Positions 1-5,225 of a DNA stretch of 5,225 nucleotides are shown here, piece after piece. Every line of letters begins with the position of its first letter. Positions within the stretch are counted from its first letter, which is position 1. A program made the translations under genes and the position numbers. The DNA is from Pelagibacteraceae bacterium. GTDB taxonomy: Bacteria > Pseudomonadota > Alphaproteobacteria > HIMB59 > GCA-002718135. The notes below the pieces were generated by a model, which had not been told where the DNA came from, made no database searches, and saw only the letters and a program-made list of their open reading frames with translations. Location of the stretch: positions 31,371 to 36,595 of the forward strand of contig PBDN01000019.1 of NCBI GenBank assembly GCA_002718135.1. Direction: 5' to 3'.

Positions 1-912
1 CCCCCCCCCCTGCCCGCCTTTGACTGTTTCGCCGCGCCCGGTGAGTTCACTTTTGCCTTCAAGGGTTTCGTCGATTGTAATTGGTTGCAACTGAACGAAG
101 TCGGGATCGACCCATCACACGCATCATTCCTGCATCGTTTTTTCGAAGACGAAACTGATAAGGATTCCTACGGCCAACAATTCCGTTTCTCGACCGAAGA
201 AAATGATATTGCGATTACCAAGGTGTTGCGGGAATACGACTGCCCGGAAATCAATATTGAGCAAACCGAGACAGGCATCCGTCTCTTCGCATTACGGCGC
301 CTGGACGAATCCCATATGCATGTCCGTGTAACTAACCAAATATTTCCTAATGCTATTATCATCCCAATCAGTAATGAGATGATGTTAACTCAATGGCACG
401 TACCGATCGATGACACCAAGAGTTGGTGGTACGCGATCTTTTCCAATTTTACGGACAAAGTTGACAAAGAACGGATGCGGAATGATCGCCTGTCACTTTA
501 TACGCTGCCAGATTACCGGCCCCGCAAGAACCGTGATAATGATTACGGGTACGACCCCCGGGAACAACGAGAAAGAACATACACGGGTATGGGGGAAGAT
601 ATTAACGTTCACGACCAATGGGCTGTCGAATCCCTTGGCGTAATTCAAGATCGGACGCGGGAGCATCTCGGCACCTCGGATAAGGCTATCATCGCCAACC
701 GTAAATTGATGATCCAAGCGATCGAAGCCATGGAAAATGGCGAAGAGCCGGAAATTACTCTTCGGCCAGATGACCCCGGCCTATGTCGCGGGCCAGTCGC
801 TATCGATACTATTGCTCCCGCGGCCAACTGGCGAGATACCTGGAGGCACACCGCCATTGAACGTCGGTCTAAATCTTCTTGGGCCGAGCACCCTTGGCCA
901 TTGGAGACCTAA
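1..912 (+). CDS. Rieske non-heme iron oxygenase, alpha subunit, phthalate/vanillate type (5'-truncated, catalytic domain only)
   Basis: The reading frame is open from base 1 to the TAA at 910-912 (303 codons visible), so the gene starts outside the window. The TTG at 85 is not a start, because clear family sequence (AFKGFVDCNWLQ) lies before it. Enzymes of this class use O2 and electrons from a separate reductase to hydroxylate aromatic rings or remove O- or N-alkyl groups. Visible residues, numbered from base 1: the D-x2-H-x4-H iron motif (D37, H40, H45), followed by RFFEDE; the third likely iron ligand D205 in VHDQWAVESLG; then QDRTREHLGTSDKAI, a strong signature of the phthalate 4,5-dioxygenase-like group. 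The N-terminal Rieske [2Fe-2S] domain (CxH and CxxH) is missing because of the window edge; full family members have roughly 430 residues. The C-terminus (AIDTIAPAANWRDTW) matches the family and looks complete. No reductase or ferredoxin gene is in view. The family is secure; the substrate is unknown. Confidence 0.95.
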   Translation, partial: PPPLPAFDCFAAPGEFTFAFKGFVDCNWLQLNEVGIDPSHASFLHRFFEDETDKDSYGQQFRFSTEENDIAITKVLREYDCPEINIEQTETGIRLFALRRLDESHMHVRVTNQIFPNAIIIPISNEMMLTQWHVPIDDTKSWWYAIFSNFTDKVDKERMRNDRLSLYTLPDYRPRKNRDNDYGYDPREQRERTYTGMGEDINVHDQWAVESLGVIQDRTREHLGTSDKAIIANRKLMIQAIEAMENGEEPEITLRPDDPGLCRGPVAIDTIAPAANWRDTWRHTAIERRSKSSWAEHPWPLET

Positions 913-934
913 ATTGGCAGTTCGAAATGATACC

Positions 935-2383
935 ATGGGCCGCACAGGTTTCGTGGAAGAGTTCCAACTATCGTCTGAGGAGGACCAGGACGAAGCGGCA
1001 CGCGTGAAGGGTCTTGTTGAGGAAAACCGACTAGAGGTCATCCGTTTATCATACCCAGATCAACACGGCATACTTCGAGGCAAGACTGTAATGGCGAGCG
1101 AGATCGAGCAGGCGCTTCGAAACGGCTGCGCCATTACGACTACTCTGCTCGCAAAAGACACTTCTCATAAGACGGTTTTCCCAGTTTTTAGCCCAGGTGG
1201 CGGTTTTGGTATCCCTGAAATGGAGAACGCCGGCGACTTTGTTGCCGTCCCCTTACCTTCAACATTTCGTATCCTTCCATGGGCACCGAATACCGGGTGG
1301 ATGTTATGCGACGGATATCTCGCTAACGGCGAACCTGTTCCATTTTCAACCCGACAACTGCTAAAAAAAACGCTTTCGGCTCTAGTCGATAGGGGCTTCG
1401 ATTATGTAGCCGGCATCGAGGTGGAATGTCATATTTACCACTTGGATGACGCCATGTTGCAACCTGAAGATGCCGGCCAGCCAGCAACTGCCCCGAAGGT
1501 TAGTCTTATTAATCGCGGATACAATTATTTGACCGAACTCCGTATGGATGAGCAGGATCCGGTATTTGAAATACTCCGTCGTGGACTTCTCGCAATAGGA
1601 TTGCCGTTGAGAACCCTTGAAACCGAATTTGGTCCAAGCCAGTTTGAGTTTACTCTTGGTCCCACATCGGGCCTTGAAGCGGCGGATAATATGATCCTGT
1701 TTCGTAATGCATTGAAACAAATCTGTCGGCGGAATGGTTTCCACGCTACTTTCATGTGCCGACCAGGCCTATCTAATACCTTTGCTAGTGGCTGGCATTT
1801 ACACCAATCATTGGAAAATAAATCCGATGGTGCTAACGCGTTCGCTCCAACCTCTACCGACAATCTGTTGTCTCCCACGGGGCTTTCCTTCGTCGCCGGA
1901 ATTCTGAAAAATGCACCGGGCGCAGCCGTGTTTACGACACCCACGATCAATGGCTACAAGCGCTACCAACCAAACTCTTTAGCGCCGGACCGTGTGGTTT
2001 GGGGGCGGGATAACAAAGGCGCAATGCTGCGCATCATCGGCGCCGGACCGAACGATTCTGCGACCCGTATAGAAAATCGTGTCGGCGAGCCTGCAGCTAA
2101 TCCCTATCTTTATCTCGCATCGCAGGTGGCGAGCGGGCTCGACGGTCTCAGAAATGATCTCGTTCCCCCGCCCGCCACAGATGACCCCTATGCTGCTAAC
2201 GCGGAACAGCTTCCGACGAACCTAATGGACGCGGTGATAGCTCTCGATAAAAACAAAACCTTCCGTGCTGCATTCGGAGATCAGTTCATCGACTATCTGC
2301 TGCACATCAAACGAGCAGAAATTGAGCGTTTCCTATCAACCGTGACCGACTGGGAACATCGAGAGTACTTCGAACTCTTCTGA
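935..2383 (+). CDS. Glutamine-synthetase-like gamma-glutamyl ligase
   Basis: The product has 482 residues from ATG 935. It is an ATP-dependent ligase of the GS fold, expected to join the glutamate gamma-carboxylate to ammonia or an amine. In order there are a beta-grasp N-domain (LSYPDQHGILRGKTV), the metal motif GIEVE (E162, E164), ETEFGPSQFEF (E231, E238), ATFMCRP, the GWHLHQSL histidines (H288, H290), NGYKRY (R343), WGRDNKGAMLRI and TRIENR (E380, R382) before ANPYLYLAS. The NLYxLP adenylylation site of housekeeping GlnA is absent. The FDGSSIxGW ammonia-site segment is replaced by a stretch about 12 residues longer (around residues 75-101), and the usual NR is NK (K361). These features favour a PuuA/IpuC/aniline-type ligase over a nitrogen-assimilating GlnA. 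It follows the Rieske gene by 22 bases, probably in one operon. Start: no good Shine-Dalgarno precedes ATG 935; TTG 914, with GGAG at 903-906, is a real alternative. The frame extends open to 737, but that part lies inside the Rieske gene and lacks family sequence. Confidence 0.93.
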   Translation: MGRTGFVEEFQLSSEEDQDEAARVKGLVEENRLEVIRLSYPDQHGILRGKTVMASEIEQALRNGCAITTTLLAKDTSHKTVFPVFSPGGGFGIPEMENAGDFVAVPLPSTFRILPWAPNTGWMLCDGYLANGEPVPFSTRQLLKKTLSALVDRGFDYVAGIEVECHIYHLDDAMLQPEDAGQPATAPKVSLINRGYNYLTELRMDEQDPVFEILRRGLLAIGLPLRTLETEFGPSQFEFTLGPTSGLEAADNMILFRNALKQICRRNGFHATFMCRPGLSNTFASGWHLHQSLENKSDGANAFAPTSTDNLLSPTGLSFVAGILKNAPGAAVFTTPTINGYKRYQPNSLAPDRVVWGRDNKGAMLRIIGAGPNDSATRIENRVGEPAANPYLYLASQVASGLDGLRNDLVPPPATDDPYAANAEQLPTNLMDAVIALDKNKTFRAAFGDQFIDYLLHIKRAEIERFLSTVTDWEHREYFELF

Positions 2384-2441
2384 CCCTGCCAAAATTTTTC
2401 CTCAGTTTCTAGGTTATACGTACCCGGCTGGTCTCAAAATC

Positions 2442-2447
2442 AGGAGA
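2442..2447 (+). promoter_or_regulatory. Strong ribosome binding site of the 43-residue small ORF
   Basis: AGGAGA lies five bases before ATG 2453. It is the best-placed Shine-Dalgarno on the plus strand of this window, better than those of the flanking large genes. It is the main reason for calling the short downstream frame a gene. No clear promoter was seen in the 69 bases after the ligase stop, so co-transcription with the upstream genes is assumed. Confidence 0.7.
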
Positions 2448-2452
2448 ATTTT

Positions 2453-2584
2453 ATGGCAGTGTTAAAGTATCCGATTGTCTTCGCCGGCGGCTGGTTATTC
2501 AATTTTATCGTGGATATCCAATTTATATCTGGCTTTGCCGCTGGCTGGCTCGCCCACACATGGGTTGGAGACCTCTTCTTTTAG
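2453..2584 (+). CDS. Small hydrophobic Trp-rich protein, probable single-span membrane peptide (43 aa)
   Basis: The frame runs from ATG 2453 to TAG 2582-2584 and begins MAVLKYPIVFAGGWLFN. I do not recognise a family. Nearly the whole protein is hydrophobic: residues 6 to about 34 could form a membrane span, with a single lysine (K5) near the N-terminus and acidic residues only at D21 and D40. Three tryptophans and several glycines (AGGW, AAGW) are spread along it. The product may be inserted in the membrane with a short hydrophilic N-terminus, but D21 and Q23 in mid-span are unusual and could serve helix packing or partner binding. It sits 69 bases after the ligase gene and has its own AGGAGA site. 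Its stop overlaps the stop of the opposite-strand DUF3253 gene. It could be an accessory subunit of the upstream system or an unrelated small membrane protein. A chance frame cannot be excluded without homologues. Confidence 0.6.
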   Translation: MAVLKYPIVFAGGWLFNFIVDIQFISGFAAGWLAHTWVGDLFF

Positions 2585-2868
2585 GAGAAGTTCTTAAGGC
2601 GCATCCGGACTACGCCGCGAAAGTCCTCTGGATCAACAACCTCGCCCTTTCGCAGGATTTCTATGCGTCCTTCCCGCGCGAGATGCAGCATCTGCTGTTT
2701 GACAGGATTCATGAAGCGTCGCCAGGAATCGGATTTTTCGGCCGGTTTACGGCGCAACGCTCCCAAACCCCTCGCTATATCTACCGGCGCCGCCGACGCC
2801 TCATTTTTCAGTGTTTTGAGGATAAATTCCGCGACCGGATCGAGTTGTTTTTCATCTGTCTCTTCCAT
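2581..2868 (-). CDS. DUF3253 domain protein
   Basis: This is a 95-residue protein on the minus strand. It fits the DUF3253 family: an N-terminal helical part (DPVAEFILKTL), then DIARGL, SWRRFMNPVKQQMLHLAREG and a C-terminal RIEILRKGEVVDPEDFRG ending in a basic beta-strand (VVRMRL). The pattern of helices followed by a small beta-hairpin is that of a winged-helix-like fold, but the biochemical role of the family is not established as far as I know. The usual family motif around TxCPSEVAR is degenerate here (SAAPVDIARGL). The start ATG at 2866-2868 was chosen because it gives a normal family length; no strong Shine-Dalgarno precedes it. The gene is divergent from the MFS gene and convergent on the small ORF, with overlapping stop codons. 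A plus-strand frame over the same bases (2560-2892) shows no family features and is a shadow. No functional link to the oxygenase genes can be shown. Confidence 0.85.
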   Translation of the reverse strand: MEETDEKQLDPVAEFILKTLKNEASAAPVDIARGLGALRRKPAEKSDSWRRFMNPVKQQMLHLAREGRIEILRKGEVVDPEDFRGVVRMRLKNFS

Positions 2869-2930
2869 AATTGGTTTTTACTCATGGTTTAGAAAGGAGA
2901 CAAGTGAAACTCTAAAGAGTAACAAGGGGC
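2869..2930. promoter_or_regulatory. Divergent intergenic region between the DUF3253 and MFS genes
   Basis: These 62 bases must hold the 5' signals of both the minus-strand DUF3253 gene and the plus-strand transporter, unless one is read from farther away. I see no confident -35/-10 pair. The region contains an AGGAGA at 2895-2900 that is followed by GTG AAA CTC TAA rather than by a long frame, and a 12-base palindrome at 2909-2920. Confidence 0.45.
2909..2920. repeat. 12-base palindrome, possible operator
   Basis: ACTCT and AGAGT form perfect inverted half-sites separated by AA, directly upstream of the MFS start and inside the divergent gap. The position suits a repressor site or a small hairpin in the transporter leader. 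The half-sites are short, so chance is a fair explanation. Confidence 0.3.
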
Positions 2931-4184
2931 ATGGCCTTTAAATATAAGCTTGGCGGTATTTCAGTCGCGATGGCGAACCGCAACTACCGTATTTATACAA
3001 TTGGCGCAGTCCCATCGTTATTGGGCACATGGGTTCAACGTATGGCTGTAGGCTGGTTTGCATGGGAACTTACAGGATCTGGTGCCTGGCTAGGTCTAAT
3101 CGCCTTTGCCGATCTGGCTCCATCGGTTTTATCTGCCCCGATTGCGGGAGCCTTCGCAGACAGGGTGAACCGGCTTAAAGTCGTGCGACTTGTTCAGTAT
3201 ATGTCGCTGTTTCAAGCGGCTGCCCTTGCAGCTATTACGCTTTCCGGTGTCATGACAATCGAACTTCTTTTCGCACTAGCACTGATCCAAGGCATCGTTC
3301 AGGGAATCCATCAGCCGTTTAGGCATGCTCTCTTGGGTACGATCGTTAGCCGCTCCGAAATGACGGCAGCCATCGGCATTAATTCAACGATCTGGAATTC
3401 ATCGCGGCTCATAGGTCCCGCAATATCAGCGTTAGTTATCCTGCAACTCGGTGTTGGCGCCACATTTTTAATTAATGCCTTCAGTTACGTTCCGATGCTG
3501 GTAGGGCTCTATATGATTTCAGCCGAACAACGTCCAGCAGCAAAGAAATCGCTTTCGCGGGTACCTGCAGAGATACTAGAGGGAATCCGCTACGCGACGG
3601 GTCATAAATTTATCGGCTCAATCATGTTCATGCTTTTGATTTTCTCTTTCTTTGGGCGAGCGACCGCCGAGTTATTACCTGGATTCACTGGGGCAGTTTT
3701 TAATCTGGGGCCAGACGGATTGGCGGTGCTAACCGGTGCGGCGGGATTTGGATCCCTGTTTTCAGGTATTTGGTTATCTCGTAGGGGCACCCTCTCAGGC
3801 CTTTCAGATATTCTGATTGTGATGGTATGCCTTATCGCCGTGACGCAGATCGCCTTTGTCGCCACTGACATATTCTTTGTGGCTGTCGTCGTTTTTATAG
3901 TATGGGGCTTTGTAATGAACGGCTCCGGGATTATTTGTCAGTCATTGATCCAAGCTTCGGTACCCGACGCAATTCGGGGACGAGTAGTCAGCCTATACGG
4001 GATTCTGTGGCTTGGCACCCCAGCAGTCGGCGCTTTTGCAATGGGCGTTGCCTCAGACTTTTTCGGTTTCCGTATTCCGGTTGCCGCTGGTGCAATTGTT
4101 GTCTTTACCACTTTCCTATGGTCACTCACCCGCCGGCGGCGTCTCCGCGATAATATAAATTTAGTTGCCAAGGAAAATAGCTAG
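2931..4184 (+). CDS. Major facilitator superfamily transporter, MFS_3 (EntS-like) type
   Basis: This is a 417-residue integral inner-membrane protein with about twelve hydrophobic segments, the normal size for the family. The early part (NRNYRIYTIG, then SLLGTWVQRMAVGWFAWELTG) is typical of MFS_3 proteins, which are related to the enterobactin exporter EntS and usually move small molecules outward using the proton gradient. A motif-A-like loop, GAFADRVNRLKVV, follows the second helix at about residues 73-85. The second half carries the conserved IRGRVVSLYG (about residues 348-357). The C-terminus is strongly basic (LTRRRRLRDN), consistent with a cytoplasmic tail. ATG 2931 gives a usual N-terminus, although its AAGGGG ribosome site is only one base away; ATG 2970 (MANRNYR) is an alternative. 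The gene may export a product or intermediate of the neighbouring oxygenase pathway, or import its substrate; the sequence does not say which. Its TAG overlaps the stop of the convergent dioxygenase gene. Confidence 0.92.
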   Translation: MAFKYKLGGISVAMANRNYRIYTIGAVPSLLGTWVQRMAVGWFAWELTGSGAWLGLIAFADLAPSVLSAPIAGAFADRVNRLKVVRLVQYMSLFQAAALAAITLSGVMTIELLFALALIQGIVQGIHQPFRHALLGTIVSRSEMTAAIGINSTIWNSSRLIGPAISALVILQLGVGATFLINAFSYVPMLVGLYMISAEQRPAAKKSLSRVPAEILEGIRYATGHKFIGSIMFMLLIFSFFGRATAELLPGFTGAVFNLGPDGLAVLTGAAGFGSLFSGIWLSRRGTLSGLSDILIVMVCLIAVTQIAFVATDIFFVAVVVFIVWGFVMNGSGIICQSLIQASVPDAIRGRVVSLYGILWLGTPAVGAFAMGVASDFFGFRIPVAAGAIVVFTTFLWSLTRRRRLRDNINLVAKENS

Positions 4185-5050
4185 GTTACCGGTCCTTCAA
4201 GTACTGTCACCCTCCGCATATCGCGTGGGTTAGAAACGTCATCGAATGGCACGCCACGGTGCATAGTTTGCATATTATCCCACATTACCACGTCGCCCGC
4301 TCGCCACTTATGACGATAAACATACTTACCCTGCGTTGCATGAGCGGTTAGGTAATCGAGCAACGCGCGTCCCTCCGTCCAACCCATGCCTAGTATACAA
4401 GAAGCATGGCTAGCCAGATAAAGAGATCTTCTAAGAGTTCGTGGGTTAACGTTGACAAGAGCGTGTGCAGCTGGTGGGCGGGTAGCCTTTGCCTGTTCGC
4501 TGACATCGTCCATTCCACTCAGTGTCCGCGAATACCATATAGAGTGCTTAGCCTTAAGGGCACCTATCCACAGTTTTAGATCTTCGGGTAAGTCATCGTA
4601 TGCAGATTTCATATCGGCAAATTCGGTATCAGCTCCTCCGGACGGCACGATATAAGCGGCAAGTATTGAATATGTAGCCCGAACGCGATCAAAGGTAACA
4701 TCGGAGTGCCAGAGAAGATTTCCCTTATGGAACGCTCGGCGAGGATCGTCTGCCGAATGAATATTCCCATTCTCGTCTAGGTTTCCTACATCGATAATCT
4801 CGTCGGTCGACAACCTTATTCCGCGGCCGGAAATCGTTTGCTGCATCCTTTGTCTCATAAGGGGTCCGAATTTTCGGCCAAACGCAAGGTGGCCGGAATC
4901 ACTGATTGGCGAATTATTCCGGAAAATGCAGATTCCGAACCTGTCTATTAGATCGATAACTTCTTTACGTTGGGTGTCGCTAAGCGCGCGCGTTATATCT
5001 ATTGAATTGCATTCAGCAGCGAATTTTTCGGTTATCGGGCTAAAATCCAT
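4181..5050 (-). CDS. TfdA-like Fe(II)/2-oxoglutarate-dependent dioxygenase (TauD/TfdA family)
   Basis: This is a 289-residue soluble enzyme. It is expected to couple 2-oxoglutarate decarboxylation to hydroxylation of its substrate, often with loss of the hydroxylated group. The iron triad is visible: H115 and D117 in LLWHSDVTFDRV, and H264 in WDNMQTMHRG. The 2-oxoglutarate region is NPRDMRRVTV, with R276 and R280. GGADTEFADMKSAYDDLP and RRSLYLASHA are closer to TfdA (2,4-D dioxygenase) than to TauD. The start was set at ATG 5050, not the first ATG of the frame at 5119, for three reasons. The iron ligands then fall almost where TfdA has them (113, 115, 262). The total length matches TfdA (287). 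The upstream ThDP gene ends just 13 bases before it, whereas a 5119 start would lie inside that gene. No strong Shine-Dalgarno is seen, so translational coupling is likely. A phenoxyalkanoate substrate is possible but unproven. Confidence 0.92.
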   Translation of the reverse strand: MDFSPITEKFAAECNSIDITRALSDTQRKEVIDLIDRFGICIFRNNSPISDSGHLAFGRKFGPLMRQRMQQTISGRGIRLSTDEIIDVGNLDENGNIHSADDPRRAFHKGNLLWHSDVTFDRVRATYSILAAYIVPSGGADTEFADMKSAYDDLPEDLKLWIGALKAKHSIWYSRTLSGMDDVSEQAKATRPPAAHALVNVNPRTLRRSLYLASHASCILGMGWTEGRALLDYLTAHATQGKYVYRHKWRAGDVVMWDNMQTMHRGVPFDDVSNPRDMRRVTVLEGPVT

Positions 5051-5063
5051 CCCGAGGCCCGCA

Positions 5064-5225
5064 TCAGAATTTATGAAATTCCGCAAACTCTTCGACTCGG
5101 TAATGGGGTTCCCAACCATCTATAATCACATCTATCACCGAGGTTGTTTCCGCTTTAGCCGCCCGCCTTAACGCCGGCTCGAGCTCACTGGGACTTTCAA
5201 CCTTCTCTCCCCTAGCGCCATATGC
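5064..5225 (-). CDS. Thiamine-diphosphate-dependent enzyme, acetolactate synthase type (C-terminal 53 residues; truncated by window edge)
   Basis: A minus-strand frame is open from the right edge to the TGA at 5066-5064, so only the end of the gene is present. The visible protein begins AYGARGEKVESPSELEPALR, continues with RRAAKAETTSVIDVIID and ends in EEFAEFHKF. The pattern A-x-G-A-x-G-x-x-V, then a P-x-E-L helix with ALRRA, then a V-I-D-V strand, is the standard tail of the C-terminal ThDP-binding domain in acetolactate synthase, benzoylformate decarboxylase and related carboligases. The catalytic GDG...N motif and the N-terminal domains lie beyond the window, so the reaction cannot be assigned. 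It probably forms an operon with the TfdA-like gene 13 bases downstream. An enzyme that decarboxylates or condenses a 2-oxo acid made by, or feeding, the dioxygenase would be consistent with this arrangement. Confidence 0.8.
   Translation of the reverse strand, partial: AYGARGEKVESPSELEPALRRAAKAETTSVIDVIIDGWEPHYRVEEFAEFHKF

Noticed and set aside
1..10. Run of ten C bases at the window start, as a possible phase-variable tract or sequence artefact.
   Set aside because: It is in frame and encodes prolines just before normal Rieske family sequence, where a proline-rich stretch is plausible. Only the edge of it can be seen.
85..912. TTG at 85 as the start of the Rieske gene.
   Set aside because: The same frame is open to base 1 and encodes conserved family sequence before it, so the gene is simply truncated by the window.
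737..934. ATG 737 as the start of the GS-like ligase.
   Set aside because: The 66 additional residues lie inside the Rieske gene in another frame, and GS-like N-terminal sequence begins only after about position 1000.
1382..1950. Two long minus-strand frames (1382-1744 and 1525-1950) opposite the ligase gene.
   Set aside because: Both lie over conserved GS motifs read on the plus strand, and their products have no recognisable domain. They are shadows.
2361..2400. Stem of GAGAGT and ACTCTT at the end of the ligase gene with a T-run farther on, as an intrinsic terminator.
   Set aside because: The stem is five pairs plus a wobble, lies within codons, and the T-run at 2395-2399 begins about 15 bases after the stem.
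2560..2892. 110-residue plus-strand frame.
   Set aside because: It is the shadow of the DUF3253 gene on the opposite strand and shows no family sequence of its own.
2904..2930. GTG 2904 as an upstream start for the MFS transporter, given the good AGGAGA before it.
   Set aside because: It is in frame but meets TAA after three codons.
5051..5119. ATG 5119 as the start of the TfdA-like dioxygenase.
   Set aside because: It lies within the 3' end of the upstream ThDP-enzyme gene, has no ribosome site, and adds 23 residues absent from the TfdA length and ligand spacing.

Overview
The window reads as bacterial chromosomal DNA with dense, short-spaced genes and roughly balanced GC. The protein families (phthalate-type Rieske oxygenase, glutamine-synthetase-like ligase, TfdA-like dioxygenase, MFS_3 transporter, DUF3253) are typical of metabolically versatile Proteobacteria. 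An alphaproteobacterium is my best guess, but nothing here fixes the taxon. No rRNA, tRNA, CRISPR array, transposase or convincing intrinsic terminator is visible. No gap between genes exceeds 300 bases.

Layout. (1) Positions 1-912, plus strand: the C-terminal catalytic domain of a Rieske non-heme iron oxygenase alpha subunit, cut by the left edge. (2) About 935-2383, plus: a glutamine-synthetase-like gamma-glutamyl ligase immediately downstream. (3) 2453-2584, plus: a 43-codon hydrophobic, tryptophan-rich small ORF with a strong ribosome binding site. (4) 2581-2868, minus: a 95-residue DUF3253 protein whose stop overlaps that of the small ORF. (5) 2931-4184, plus: a 12-helix MFS transporter, divergent from DUF3253 across a 62-base gap that holds a 12-base palindrome. 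(6) 4181-5050, minus: a TfdA-like Fe(II)/2-oxoglutarate dioxygenase, whose stop overlaps the transporter stop. (7) 5064-5225, minus: the last 53 codons of a thiamine-diphosphate-dependent enzyme of the acetolactate synthase type, cut by the right edge and 13 bases upstream of the dioxygenase.

How the genes may work together (inference): two oxygenases of unrelated mechanism, an ATP-dependent amide-forming ligase, a ThDP enzyme for C-C bond making or breaking, and an exporter-like carrier look like an accessory small-molecule pathway. The Rieske/GS-like pairing recalls aniline degradation, where a GS-like enzyme glutamylates the amine before a Rieske dioxygenase acts. The oxygenase here belongs to the phthalate/vanillate type, however, so the real substrate may be a different amine, or the locus may be biosynthetic. 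The most novel items are this pairing, the unannotated 43-residue protein, and the ThDP/TfdA-like operon entering from the right.
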